Of a stretch of DNA of 51,980 nt, positions 17,979 to 25,234 are shown in pieces (positions within the stretch are counted from its first letter, which is position 1; the number at the start of each line of letters is the position of its first letter). Under the pieces are notes generated by a model. That model had not been told where the DNA came from. It did not search any database and saw only the letters and a program-made list of their open reading frames with translations. Both the position numbers and the translations under genes were made by a program. Origin of the DNA: Hyphomicrobiales bacterium (GTDB lineage Bacteria > Pseudomonadota > Alphaproteobacteria > Rhizobiales > Xanthobacteraceae); contig JACPOA010000102.1 in NCBI GenBank assembly GCA_016185205.1, forward strand, positions 1-51,980. The letters are read 5' to 3'.

Positions 17979-18414
17979 TTTCGATCCTCGCGATGGAATC
18001 TACTATACTGTTACAATATTGCCCGTTCCTGTCCCAGGAGCGGTTGGAAATGTTATCTCCAATCAGACGTTACATGGTTTTAAGGCGCTTTTTGACACCG
18101 GCGCTCAATGCACATGCGTCTCACAAAGAGTAGCAGAGAAAGTTGGTCTGTCGCCCCGTGGAAGAGGTAATTTAATATCGGCTTCCGAGGTAAAAGAAAC
18201 CAACATCTATCTATTCAACGTTGGATTTGTGATGAGTTCTACGCAAGACGCACAAGGGAAGGTTTCTGGGCATTTGCAAATATTTGGACCATTACAGGGT
18301 CTCGAAATTCGTGCGGAAGATAGTGATGACGTTGACGTGTTGATTGGCATGGATGTTCTTGGACGAGGCGCGTTGCACGTCGGTTTTGACGGCCGATTCT
18401 TGTTTAGCTGGTGA
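17959..18414 (+). CDS. Retropepsin-like (clan AA) aspartic protease
   Basis: A 151-aa soluble protein starting at GTG 17959. The catalytic motif FKALFDTGAQCTCVS places Asp46-Thr47-Gly48 as in retropepsins, and the second signature VDVLIGMDVLGRGALHV matches the IIGxDxL element of bacterial members. One DTG per chain means the active site would form by dimerisation. There is no signal peptide or membrane segment. It overlaps the 82-aa gene by 20 bp, which suggests translational coupling. The pair interrupts the usual radA/alr neighbourhood. The substrate is unknown. Confidence 0.82.
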   Translation: MPCLSGSFDPRDGIYYTVTILPVPVPGAVGNVISNQTLHGFKALFDTGAQCTCVSQRVAEKVGLSPRGRGNLISASEVKETNIYLFNVGFVMSSTQDAQGKVSGHLQIFGPLQGLEIRAEDSDDVDVLIGMDVLGRGALHVGFDGRFLFSW

Positions 18415-18472
18415 AAATAACGCTCGCTATTAAGGCGCTTGAATAAGCTGCCCATTGAGAAGCCGGGCACTG

Positions 18473-19651
18473 TCACTCCGCCCGATAAACCCGGTGATAC
18501 CTGCGCCCCAGGCTGGTGAGAACCTCATAGCCGATGGTGCCGGCGGCCTTGGCGACGTCGTCGACTGTGATTTTGTCGCCGATCAATGTGGCCAGCTCGC
18601 CGCGGCGGGCGGCGCCTTCGGGCAGCCCGGTGATATCGATCGCCAGCAGGTCCATCGATACGCGGCCGGCGAGCGGGCAGCGCACACCGGCCACGATGGC
18701 GTCGCCGCCCGGCGCCGCGTCGGAGGAACTGGACGCGCGCAGATAGCCATCGGCATAGCCGACCGCGACCACGGCGATCTTGGTCGCATGCTTGGTGGTC
18801 CAGGCCGCGTCATAGCCGACGGTCTCGCCCTTCGGCACGTTGCGCACCTGCACGATGCGCGCCTGCAAGCGCACCACCGGCCGCATCGGATTGCGCTGGC
18901 CGGGGGTCGGATTGACGCCGTACAGCGCGACGCCCGGGCGCACCATGTCGCAATGGGCGGCGTTGCCGAGGAAAATGCCGGACGAATTGGCGAGCGAGGA
19001 GGGAATGCCGCGATAGAGCAGGCGCACTTCGCGGAACAGGGCGATCTGGCGCTCGTTGAGCGGATGCTCCGGCGCTTCCGCGCAGGCGAGGTGGCTCATC
19101 AGCAGCGTGATGCCGTGATTTTCCGAGCGGATGCGCGGCGCCAGCGCCGCCGCCTCATCGGCCGAAATGCCGAGCCGGTTCATGCCGGTGTCGACATGCA
19201 GCGCAGCGCCGCCATGCCACCCATTGGCGGAGCAGAAGGCGTCCCATTCCGCCAGTTCCTGCATGCTGCCGATCACCGGCCGCGCGCGCAGCTCGGGATA
19301 GACCGCAGCGGTGTCCGGCAGCAGGCCGTTGAGCACATAGATCGCCGGCTCCGCCGCCGCCGCGCGCACGCGCCGCGCCTCGGCCAGATCCGCGACGAAA
19401 AACGTCTTGCAGCCGGCATGGGCGAGGCGGGCCGCGACCGGCTCGATGCCGCAGCCATAGCCGTCGGCCTTGATCACGGCCGCGCATTCCGTGGGCAGGG
19501 CGCGGCTGCCGAGCGCGCGCCAGTTGGCTTCGATGGCCGCGAGGTCGACGGTCAGGATGCCGCCCGCCTGCGGCGCCGGCGGGCCGGCAGTCTTTTCGGC
19601 CGGATGCGGTTCCGGCGGCTTCACGTCGGCCTGGCTGGTGCGGTCGTCCAT
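18473..19651 (-). CDS. alr: Alanine racemase
   Basis: Makes D-alanine for peptidoglycan using pyridoxal phosphate. The 392-aa product has the PLP lysine in CAAVIKADGYGCG, the second catalytic tyrosine region in VGYDAAWTTKH/VAVGYADGYLR, HVDTGMNRLGI, and LAGRVSMDLLAIDIT near the C-terminus. About 25 residues of Pro-rich N-terminal extension (PPEPHPAEKTAGPPAPQ) precede the barrel. It lies 50 bp downstream of dnaB on the same strand, a common order in this group. Confidence 0.96.
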   Translation of the reverse strand: MDDRTSQADVKPPEPHPAEKTAGPPAPQAGGILTVDLAAIEANWRALGSRALPTECAAVIKADGYGCGIEPVAARLAHAGCKTFFVADLAEARRVRAAAAEPAIYVLNGLLPDTAAVYPELRARPVIGSMQELAEWDAFCSANGWHGGAALHVDTGMNRLGISADEAAALAPRIRSENHGITLLMSHLACAEAPEHPLNERQIALFREVRLLYRGIPSSLANSSGIFLGNAAHCDMVRPGVALYGVNPTPGQRNPMRPVVRLQARIVQVRNVPKGETVGYDAAWTTKHATKIAVVAVGYADGYLRASSSSDAAPGGDAIVAGVRCPLAGRVSMDLLAIDITGLPEGAARRGELATLIGDKITVDDVAKAAGTIGYEVLTSLGRRYHRVYRAE

Positions 19652-19701
19652 GGCGAAGGTTTAACCCGCACGGCGCGGGGCGTCCATGCGGGGCCCGAGC
19701 G

Positions 19702-21204
19702 CTAGCCGATCCGGTCCGGCAGATGGTCGGTCTTGGCCAATGACGAGAACTTCGTGATGGCGCCGTCGAACTGCAGTTCGACCGTGCCGGTGGGGCCGTG
19801 GCGCTGCTTGCCGATGATGACTTCCGCCTTGCCGTGAAACTTGTCGCTGTCGGCCAGCCAGGTGGCGAACTTCTCGCGGTCTGATTCCAATGGCTTGCGC
19901 ATCACGTGGTAATATTCCTCGCGATAGACGAACAGCACCACGTCGGCGTCTTGTTCAATTGATCCGGATTCGCGCAAGTCCGACAGCTGCGGGTGTTTGT
20001 CGTCGCGGCTTTCCACCTGGCGCGATAATTGCGACAGCGCCATGATCGGCACGTTGAGTTCTTTCGCCAAGGCTTTCAGCTTGGTGGTGATCTCGGTGAT
20101 TTCCTGCACGCGGTTTTCTTGGCTGCGCCGGGTCGAGCCTTGCAGCAGTTGCAGGTAGTCGATGATCAGCAGATCGAGGCCGCGCTGGCGCTTGAGCCGG
20201 CGCGCGCGCGCGGCGAGCTGGGCCACCGACAGGCCGCCGGTCTCGTCCACGAACAGCGGCAGGTGCTGCAATTCGATCGAGTGATCCTTGATGCGCTCGA
20301 AATCGGCCTCGCCGATGGCGCCGCGCCTGATCTGGTTCGATGGAATGCCGGTCTGCTCGGCGATGATGCGGGTGGCGAGCTGCTCGGCCGACATTTCGAG
20401 CGAGAAGAAGCCGACAATGCCGCCATTGACCGTGACCGAATGCCCGTCGGTCTTGACCTCGCCGCGCCAGGCGCGCGCGACGTTGTAGCCGATATTGGTG
20501 GCGAGCGCGGTTTTGCCCATGCCGGGACGGCCGGCGACGATGATCAAATCCGACGGCTGCAGGCCACCCATCATGCGGTCGAGATCGTCGAGGCCGGTGG
20601 CGATGCCGGACAATTTGCCGTCGCGCTGATAGGCGCGCGCGGCCATGTCGACCGCGGTGGTGAGCGCCTGCGCGAAACGCTGGAAGCCGCCGTCGTAGCG
20701 GCCGGTCTCGGCCAGCTCATACAGCTTGCGCTCGGCGTCCTCGATCTGGTTGCGCGGCGAGAAATCGACCGGCGCGTCGAAGGCGACATTGACCATGTCC
20801 TCGCCGACCAGAATGAGCGCGCGGCGGATCGACAGGTCGTAGATGGTATGGCCGTAGTCCTCGGCATTGATGATGGTGGTGGCCTCAGCCGCCAGCCGCG
20901 CGAGATATTGACCGAGCGTCATGCCGCCGATGTCGATCGTGGCGTCGAGGAAGGTCTTCAGCGTGACCGGCGTGGCGATCTTGCCGGCGCGGATCAGGTC
21001 GCGCGCGATCTGGTAGACCTTCTGATGGATCGGCTCGAAGAAATGCTCCGGATTGAGGAAATCGGAAACCCGGTAGAAGGCCTCGTTATTGACCAGGATC
21101 GCGCCCAACAGCGCCTGCTCCGCCTCGATGTTGTGCGGGGCGGAACGAAAAAGCGGGGCAGGGTCGTCGACCTGCTTGCGGGCTGTCGAATCGGCGATGG
21201 CCAT
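19702..21204 (-). CDS. dnaB: Replicative DNA helicase DnaB
   Basis: A 500-aa hexameric 5'-3' helicase of the replication fork. The N-terminal DnaG-interacting domain (HNIEAEQALLGAILVNNEAF) and linker are followed by a RecA-like motor with Walker A GRPGMGKT (225-232), Walker B LLIIDYLQLL and the DnaB loop SGSIEQDADVV, ending with KQRHGPTGTVELQFDG. There is no intein. Length is normal. It reads into alr. Upstream, the second accessory zone replaces the usual direct link to rplI. Confidence 0.97.
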   Translation of the reverse strand: MAIADSTARKQVDDPAPLFRSAPHNIEAEQALLGAILVNNEAFYRVSDFLNPEHFFEPIHQKVYQIARDLIRAGKIATPVTLKTFLDATIDIGGMTLGQYLARLAAEATTIINAEDYGHTIYDLSIRRALILVGEDMVNVAFDAPVDFSPRNQIEDAERKLYELAETGRYDGGFQRFAQALTTAVDMAARAYQRDGKLSGIATGLDDLDRMMGGLQPSDLIIVAGRPGMGKTALATNIGYNVARAWRGEVKTDGHSVTVNGGIVGFFSLEMSAEQLATRIIAEQTGIPSNQIRRGAIGEADFERIKDHSIELQHLPLFVDETGGLSVAQLAARARRLKRQRGLDLLIIDYLQLLQGSTRRSQENRVQEITEITTKLKALAKELNVPIMALSQLSRQVESRDDKHPQLSDLRESGSIEQDADVVLFVYREEYYHVMRKPLESDREKFATWLADSDKFHGKAEVIIGKQRHGPTGTVELQFDGAITKFSSLAKTDHLPDRIG

Positions 21205-21354
21205 GGATGTCTGTGTGTACCCGGGGATTGTGGCATAGCACGGGCGTTTGCGGCGGCAGTGCGCGGTCTACGCTTGCGCCCGCAATTCACAAGGGCCAAT
21301 CAGCGGTGGGAAAGACCTTGACCCGGCGGCATCGCGCGCGATGCGAACGGATGG

Positions 21355-22605
21355 CTACTCGCCAGCCAGTCGCAACGGCGCCCGGCGGTTCCCTTCGGCC
21401 GAGAGCAGGCGCTGCTCCTCGCGCGTGATGTAGTCGCGCGTCATCGGCACCACGTCCTGCCGCTTGGTGAGCTGGATCTGGAACACCATCATGTCCTGCT
21501 CGCGGAACGACATTTCCGATGACGCCAGATAGAATTCCCACATACGCACGAAGCGCCGGTCGTAGATGCGCTCGACTTCCTCGCGGTGCGCCAGGAAGCG
21601 CTCGCGCCAGGACTTCAGCGTCTCGGCGTAATGCAGGCGCAGGATTTCGATATCGGTGACCAACAGGCCGGAGCGCTCGATTGCCGGCAGCACTTCCGAC
21701 AGCGATGGAATATAACCGCCCGGGAAAATGTATTTTGAGATCCAGGCATTGGTGACGCTGGGGCCTTCCGAGCGACCGATCGAATGCAGCAGCATCACGC
21801 CGTCGTCGGCGAGCAGTTGCGCGCTCTTGCGGAAGAAGGTGTCGTAATGATTGACGCCGACATGCTCGAACATGCCGACTGAAACGATGCGGTCGAACCG
21901 ATCGCTGGCGTCGCGATAATCCTGCAGGCGGAAGCGGGCGCGCTCACTCAAGCCCTTCTCGGCGGCGCGCTCGTTGGCGATGGCGTGCTGCTCTTGGCTG
22001 AGCGTGATGCCGGTCACGTCGGCGCCGGCGATTTCCGCCAGATAAAGCCCCAGCCCGCCCCAGCCGCAGCCGATATCGAGCACGCGCTTATCGGGAGAGA
22101 GCAGGAGCTTGGCGGCGAGGTGCCGCTTCTTGGCCAGTTGCGCGTCGTCGAGCGATTGGTCGGGCCTTTGGAAATAGCCGCAGCTGTATTGCCGGTCGGC
22201 GTCGAGGAACAGCGAGTAGAGGCGTCCGTCGAGATCGTAATGATGCGCCACGTTGCGGCGCGCGCGCTTGCGCGGATTGAATTGTTTGAGCCGGCGATGG
22301 AGATAGCGCAACCACGTCTGCGGTCGAGCCCAATGCGGAACGTCGGTATTCTGCCCGAGACAGATCGCGAGCACGTCGGCGATCGAGCCTTGCTCGACCA
22401 CGAAGCTGCCGTTCATGTAGGATTCGCCGAACTTGAGTTCGGGATCGAGCAGGATGCCCCATTCGGCGGCGCGGGTGGCAAAGCGTACCGAAACCGGCTG
22501 GCCGGTCCCATCGCCGAACGTAAAGACCGCGCCGCGCGAGGTGGTGACTCGGAACGTTCCCCGCTGGATAAAGGTCTTGAGCAGGAACTGAAGCAACCGA
22601 TCCAT
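21355..22605 (-). CDS. Cyclopropane-fatty-acyl-phospholipid synthase family methyltransferase
   Basis: A 416-aa SAM-dependent methyltransferase. SAM motif I is VLDIGCGWGGLGLYLA (175-190). Family features include HHYDL (121-125), YSCGYF (140-145), QEQHAIANERA, GMFEHVGVNHYDTFF and the lipid-site region SKYIFPGGYIPSL. Such enzymes add a methylene bridge to unsaturated acyl chains in the membrane. The N-terminal half is shorter than in E. coli Cfa, as usual for the rhizobial paralogues, so the exact product is not certain. It is divergent from the cytochrome gene and 150 bp beyond dnaB. Confidence 0.9.
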   Translation of the reverse strand: MDRLLQFLLKTFIQRGTFRVTTSRGAVFTFGDGTGQPVSVRFATRAAEWGILLDPELKFGESYMNGSFVVEQGSIADVLAICLGQNTDVPHWARPQTWLRYLHRRLKQFNPRKRARRNVAHHYDLDGRLYSLFLDADRQYSCGYFQRPDQSLDDAQLAKKRHLAAKLLLSPDKRVLDIGCGWGGLGLYLAEIAGADVTGITLSQEQHAIANERAAEKGLSERARFRLQDYRDASDRFDRIVSVGMFEHVGVNHYDTFFRKSAQLLADDGVMLLHSIGRSEGPSVTNAWISKYIFPGGYIPSLSEVLPAIERSGLLVTDIEILRLHYAETLKSWRERFLAHREEVERIYDRRFVRMWEFYLASSEMSFREQDMMVFQIQLTKRQDVVPMTRDYITREEQRLLSAEGNRRAPLRLAGE

Positions 22606-22854
22606 CGGCCGCCCCCCATCACACCATAATCAGCTACCCGATCGTCGGCGTCACTTGCCCATCACGCCGCGGTTCCAAGAAGGTTGATCCGAATCAATTA
22701 AACCAAAGAACAAAATGGCCGGCAATGCCTTTGATTTGAGGCGCTTACGCACGGTGGCCGACATAGCAGCGGTGGTTATGGTACTCACACCGGCATGAAT
22801 ATCGTCTAAGAGAGTACGGTGGCGGTTTAGCGAAACGAAAAGGCTGGAGATCAA

Positions 22855-23478
22855 ATGTCCGAGTTTGTCCGTCGATCGATATGCATGGTCGGTTTTCTGC
22901 TTATCCTCGGGATCCCATTGCGGGCGCAGGAGAACCTGGATTTTGGCAAGACGCCGGCCCAGCTGTTCGCCTCGGATTGCGCCACTTGCCACAAGTCGCC
23001 GCAGGGCCTGGCGGCGAAGGGCGGCGGCATACTCGGGCTGGAAAACTTCCTGCGGGAACATTATACCGCCAGCCGTGAAACGGCGGCGTCCATCGCCGGC
23101 TATCTGCGCGCGGCGGGCAGCGGCCCGGCAGCAAAGCCCGGACGTACCGCCAAACGCCCGCCCAAAAGCGACTCGCAAAAGAGCGACGACAAGGCCAAGG
23201 GGGCCGAGAAGAAGCCGGACGCGTCCAAACCCGGAGAGGCCAAATCTGGCGAGGCCAAGTCTGGCGAGGCTAAGTCTGGTGAGGCCAAATCTGGCGAGGC
23301 CAAGTCTGGCGAGGCTAAGTCTGGTGAGGCCAAATCTGGCGAGGCCAAATCTGGCGAGGCCAAGTCTGGCGAGGCAAAGTCTGGCGAAGTTAAGCCGGCT
23401 GCCGCCAAGCAGGCCGCGCCCAAGCCGGCCAAGCCCAAGGCTGAGCCGAAGCCGGCCGAGAGCGGCAAGTCGGATTAG
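22855..23478 (+). CDS. Secreted cytochrome c-like protein with pentapeptide-repeat tail
   Basis: A 207-aa precursor. Residues 1-24 look like a signal peptide (MVGFLLILGIPLRA, cleavage before QEN). One CATCH heme motif (42-46) lies in a short domain that continues to about residue 85. No Met follows the heme site in this domain. His65 in LREHYT is the only obvious alternative ligand. The C-terminal half is low-complexity Lys/Ala/Ser/Glu and holds eleven tandem pentapeptides (PGEAK, nine SGEAK, SGEVK). Small proteins of this form occur in Bradyrhizobium relatives, from memory. The role is unknown. It could be an electron carrier tethered to the cell wall by its charged tail, which is inference. 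Confidence 0.8.
   Translation: MSEFVRRSICMVGFLLILGIPLRAQENLDFGKTPAQLFASDCATCHKSPQGLAAKGGGILGLENFLREHYTASRETAASIAGYLRAAGSGPAAKPGRTAKRPPKSDSQKSDDKAKGAEKKPDASKPGEAKSGEAKSGEAKSGEAKSGEAKSGEAKSGEAKSGEAKSGEAKSGEAKSGEVKPAAAKQAAPKPAKPKAEPKPAESGKSD
23230..23394 (+). repeat. Eleven 15-bp tandem repeats with a 45-bp higher-order period
   Basis: Units encode PGEAK, SGEAK (nine) and SGEVK. Silent third-position variants follow a three-unit cycle: AAA/GGC, AAG/GGC with GCT, AAG/GGT. Two 45-bp blocks (23236-23280 and 23281-23325) are the same at the base level, followed by a single 15-bp unit and a third, slightly changed block. Growth therefore occurred in 45-bp steps. Confidence 0.93.
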
Positions 23479-23881
23479 GGCGTGGCCTGTCCGGTGTGAC
23501 GGCCAAAGCGGACGTGCGTCGAATAGCGCAAACCCCAAACAGACATTCACGGCAGCGAGCAACCACGCTTAAACGAAACGCGGAAAGCCGTTTGTCATCT
23601 TGACGTTTCATTGGTCGTGGTCGCGCAGAATGAAAAAACCCCGGCCGCAAGGCCGGGGTAACGTTGTCAGGCAATTCTTCTGTTTTCGACGTTTTTGATT
23701 CTGCCGAAGGGTTCTGTCTCAACCAGAGATCAATTGCGGCTCGCGCAGCGATCACAGCTCGCTGTCGTGGACCGCTCGTTTCACCGTTCTTCGACTTGGC
23801 AACGCCGAGATAAACTGTCCAACTCCACTTGTTTTTTCCAGGACGCGCTCGAATTTCATATCTAATTCCTTTGTGTTCCAT
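23390..23881 (-). CDS. Small unknown protein; 3' end uncertain
   Basis: ATG 23881 is preceded by a strong GGAGG five bases upstream, so translation very probably starts here. The first 70 or so residues look like a compact domain (MEHKGIRYEIRARPG, KWSWTVYLG, AVIAARAAIDLWLRQN). I do not recognise a family. The open frame then runs through a strong terminator hairpin at 23633-23658 and on into the antisense of the cytochrome gene to 23390. A TGA in the neighbouring frame just before the hairpin suggests that the ancestral gene ended near 23670 and that a small frameshift near the end now prolongs it. The downstream residues should not be taken as real protein without evidence. Confidence 0.5.
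   Translation of the reverse strand: MEHKGIRYEIRARPGKNKWSWTVYLGVAKSKNGETSGPRQRAVIAARAAIDLWLRQNPSAESKTSKTEELPDNVTPALRPGFFHSARPRPMKRQDDKRLSAFRLSVVARCRECLFGVCAIRRTSALAVTPDRPRPNPTCRSRPASAQPWAWPAWARPAWRQPA
23633..23658 (-). terminator. Rho-independent terminator (minus strand)
   Basis: On the minus strand CCCCGGCC-TTGC-GGCCGGGG is a perfect 8-bp GC stem followed at once by TTTTTT. It would end transcripts of the small unknown gene that starts at 23881. On the plus strand, the same stem lacks a T-run. Confidence 0.88.
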
Positions 23882-24061
23882 GGGGACCTCCACAGCGGTC
23901 CCTTCGGCTCATAGTACTAACGTTTAATATTGTTTGCGGTTCCATTTTCCGCGCTCGCTGATGACGCGCTGCATCATCCAAGTCGGGATGATGACGCGTT
24001 GCATCATCTCAGGCGGAGCAACACCTTATCGACTTCGCGAGGAGTGACCGCGTGACATTCA

Positions 24062-24137
24062 CTAGTGTCCCGATTCCGAAGTTCGCAAGACTTGGCGGTA
24101 CGCATTGATGCGAACTTCGGAATCAAGGGGACACTAG
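24062..24137. repeat. CTAG-ended hairpin element A (MITE-like)
   Basis: Arms CTAGTGTCCCGATTCCGAAG...(24062-24087) and its complement (24109-24137) pair over 26 bp with a 3-base bulge (AAG) in the right arm and a 21-base loop. Both ends read CTAGTG/CACTAG. No coding capacity. Element B, 13 bp away, has the same design but a different core. Confidence 0.85.
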
Positions 24138-24150
24138 CAATTTAATGATT

Positions 24151-24227
24151 CTAGTGCGGTTTTGGATTTGAAGTTCCTGTTTGGACTCGCGGGAGCAATA
24201 GCAGGAACTTCAAATCCACCGCACTAG
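24151..24227. repeat. CTAG-ended hairpin element B (MITE-like)
   Basis: Arms from CTAGTGCGG (24151) and CACCGCACTAG (ending 24227) pair over about 26 bp around the core GGATTTGAAGTTCCTG, with a 3-base bulge (TTT) in the left arm and a 22-base loop. Same ends and same one-sided 3-base bulge as element A. Together the two elements occupy half of the 374-bp gap between the small unknown gene and the Crp/Fnr gene. The rest holds a short direct repeat (GATGACGCG...GCATCATC, twice near 23961-24008). Confidence 0.85.
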
Positions 24228-24267
24228 CGCTTTGTTGGGCTGTTCAGTCCAAAAAAATATCTGACTT

Positions 24268-24987
24268 TTATGGACGAACTGAAGGCCCGCCGAGTAGCCG
24301 CTTGTAAGAGGCCTTGACCGTCTCATGGCACTCACAAGACACTTCTTGGAGACCTTCCAGGTTGGTGATCTGAATTTGTCCACGGCGGTATTTGATCAGA
24401 CCCGCCTGCTGCAAGGTGTTGGCGACAAGCGAAACGCTGGTTCTTCGCACCCCGAGCATCTCCGCAAGAAATTCTTGCGTGAACAGGAGAGCGTGGGTGC
24501 CGTTCAATTCGTGAGCGCGCAACAGCCAGCGTGACAGCCGCGCTTCCACCGAGTGGGTTGCGTTGCATGCTGCCGATTGTTGCACCTGGCTACGAAGAAA
24601 TTGTTCATGCCGAACGAGCGCCGTCCGGATTGCGCTGCTCCGGTCGGCAATCCGCCGCAACTTATTGAGATCGAGCACTGAACTCTCGCCTGCCATCTGG
24701 ACGACAGCGCGGCACAATGAAATCGGCCGCCCCAGCGCGGCTAACCCATTAACAATCCCGTCGCGCCCGACCATGGCGGCTTCGATCATCTCTCCGGTGG
24801 AGAGGGTTACGACCAGGGAAACAATGGCGGTACGAGGGAAATAGACGCAATCGACACTGTCGCCAGCTTCAAATAGGACCGTTTCGCCGACCAACTCTTT
24901 GGTCTTCAGATGTGGCCGCAGCAGGCCAAAGTCGGTCGCCGGCAGGGATGCCAAGAAATAATTTGGGGACCGGGGTTTTGCAACCAC
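24268..24987 (-). CDS. Crp/Fnr-family transcriptional regulator
   Basis: A 239-aa regulator if GTG 24987 is used, which has GGAG six bases upstream and gives the usual family length. The frame is open further back (ATG 25116, TTG 25152). The N-terminal cyclic-nucleotide-binding-like barrel (LVGETVLFEAGDSVDCVYFP, GEMIEAAMVGRDGIV) is followed by the winged helix EFLAEMLGVRRTSVSLVANTLQ and IKYRRGQIQITN. There are no Fnr-type iron-sulfur cysteines at the N-terminus and the cAMP pocket is not conserved, so the effector is unknown. It is divergent from the sensor kinase gene. Confidence 0.9.
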   Translation of the reverse strand: MVAKPRSPNYFLASLPATDFGLLRPHLKTKELVGETVLFEAGDSVDCVYFPRTAIVSLVVTLSTGEMIEAAMVGRDGIVNGLAALGRPISLCRAVVQMAGESSVLDLNKLRRIADRSSAIRTALVRHEQFLRSQVQQSAACNATHSVEARLSRWLLRAHELNGTHALLFTQEFLAEMLGVRRTSVSLVANTLQQAGLIKYRRGQIQITNLEGLQEVSCECHETVKASYKRLLGGPSVRP

Positions 24988-25234
24988 AGCGCTCTCCGTC
25001 CAGGCGGGAGCGCTATGCTGTCTCTCAGCCACCGACGCCTGAGTTTTTGCAGCCGGTCGGTGATTTTTCCAATATGGGTCGTTGTGTTGCCGATTACCAG
25101 GACCATTTTTCATCATGCTGCATTGCGATATAGCTTCTATGTTGGGTACCAAACAGACAATTTAAGGCGGAAGGGATGCATAATGCTACCTCGCGCTAGA
25201 AGGGCGCCGATTTTTTTGCAGCGCGCGCGATCGA

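Noticed and set aside
23230-23394. Regular short repeats as a CRISPR-like array
   Set aside because: The units are contiguous 15-mers without spacers and encode SGEAK pentapeptides in frame.
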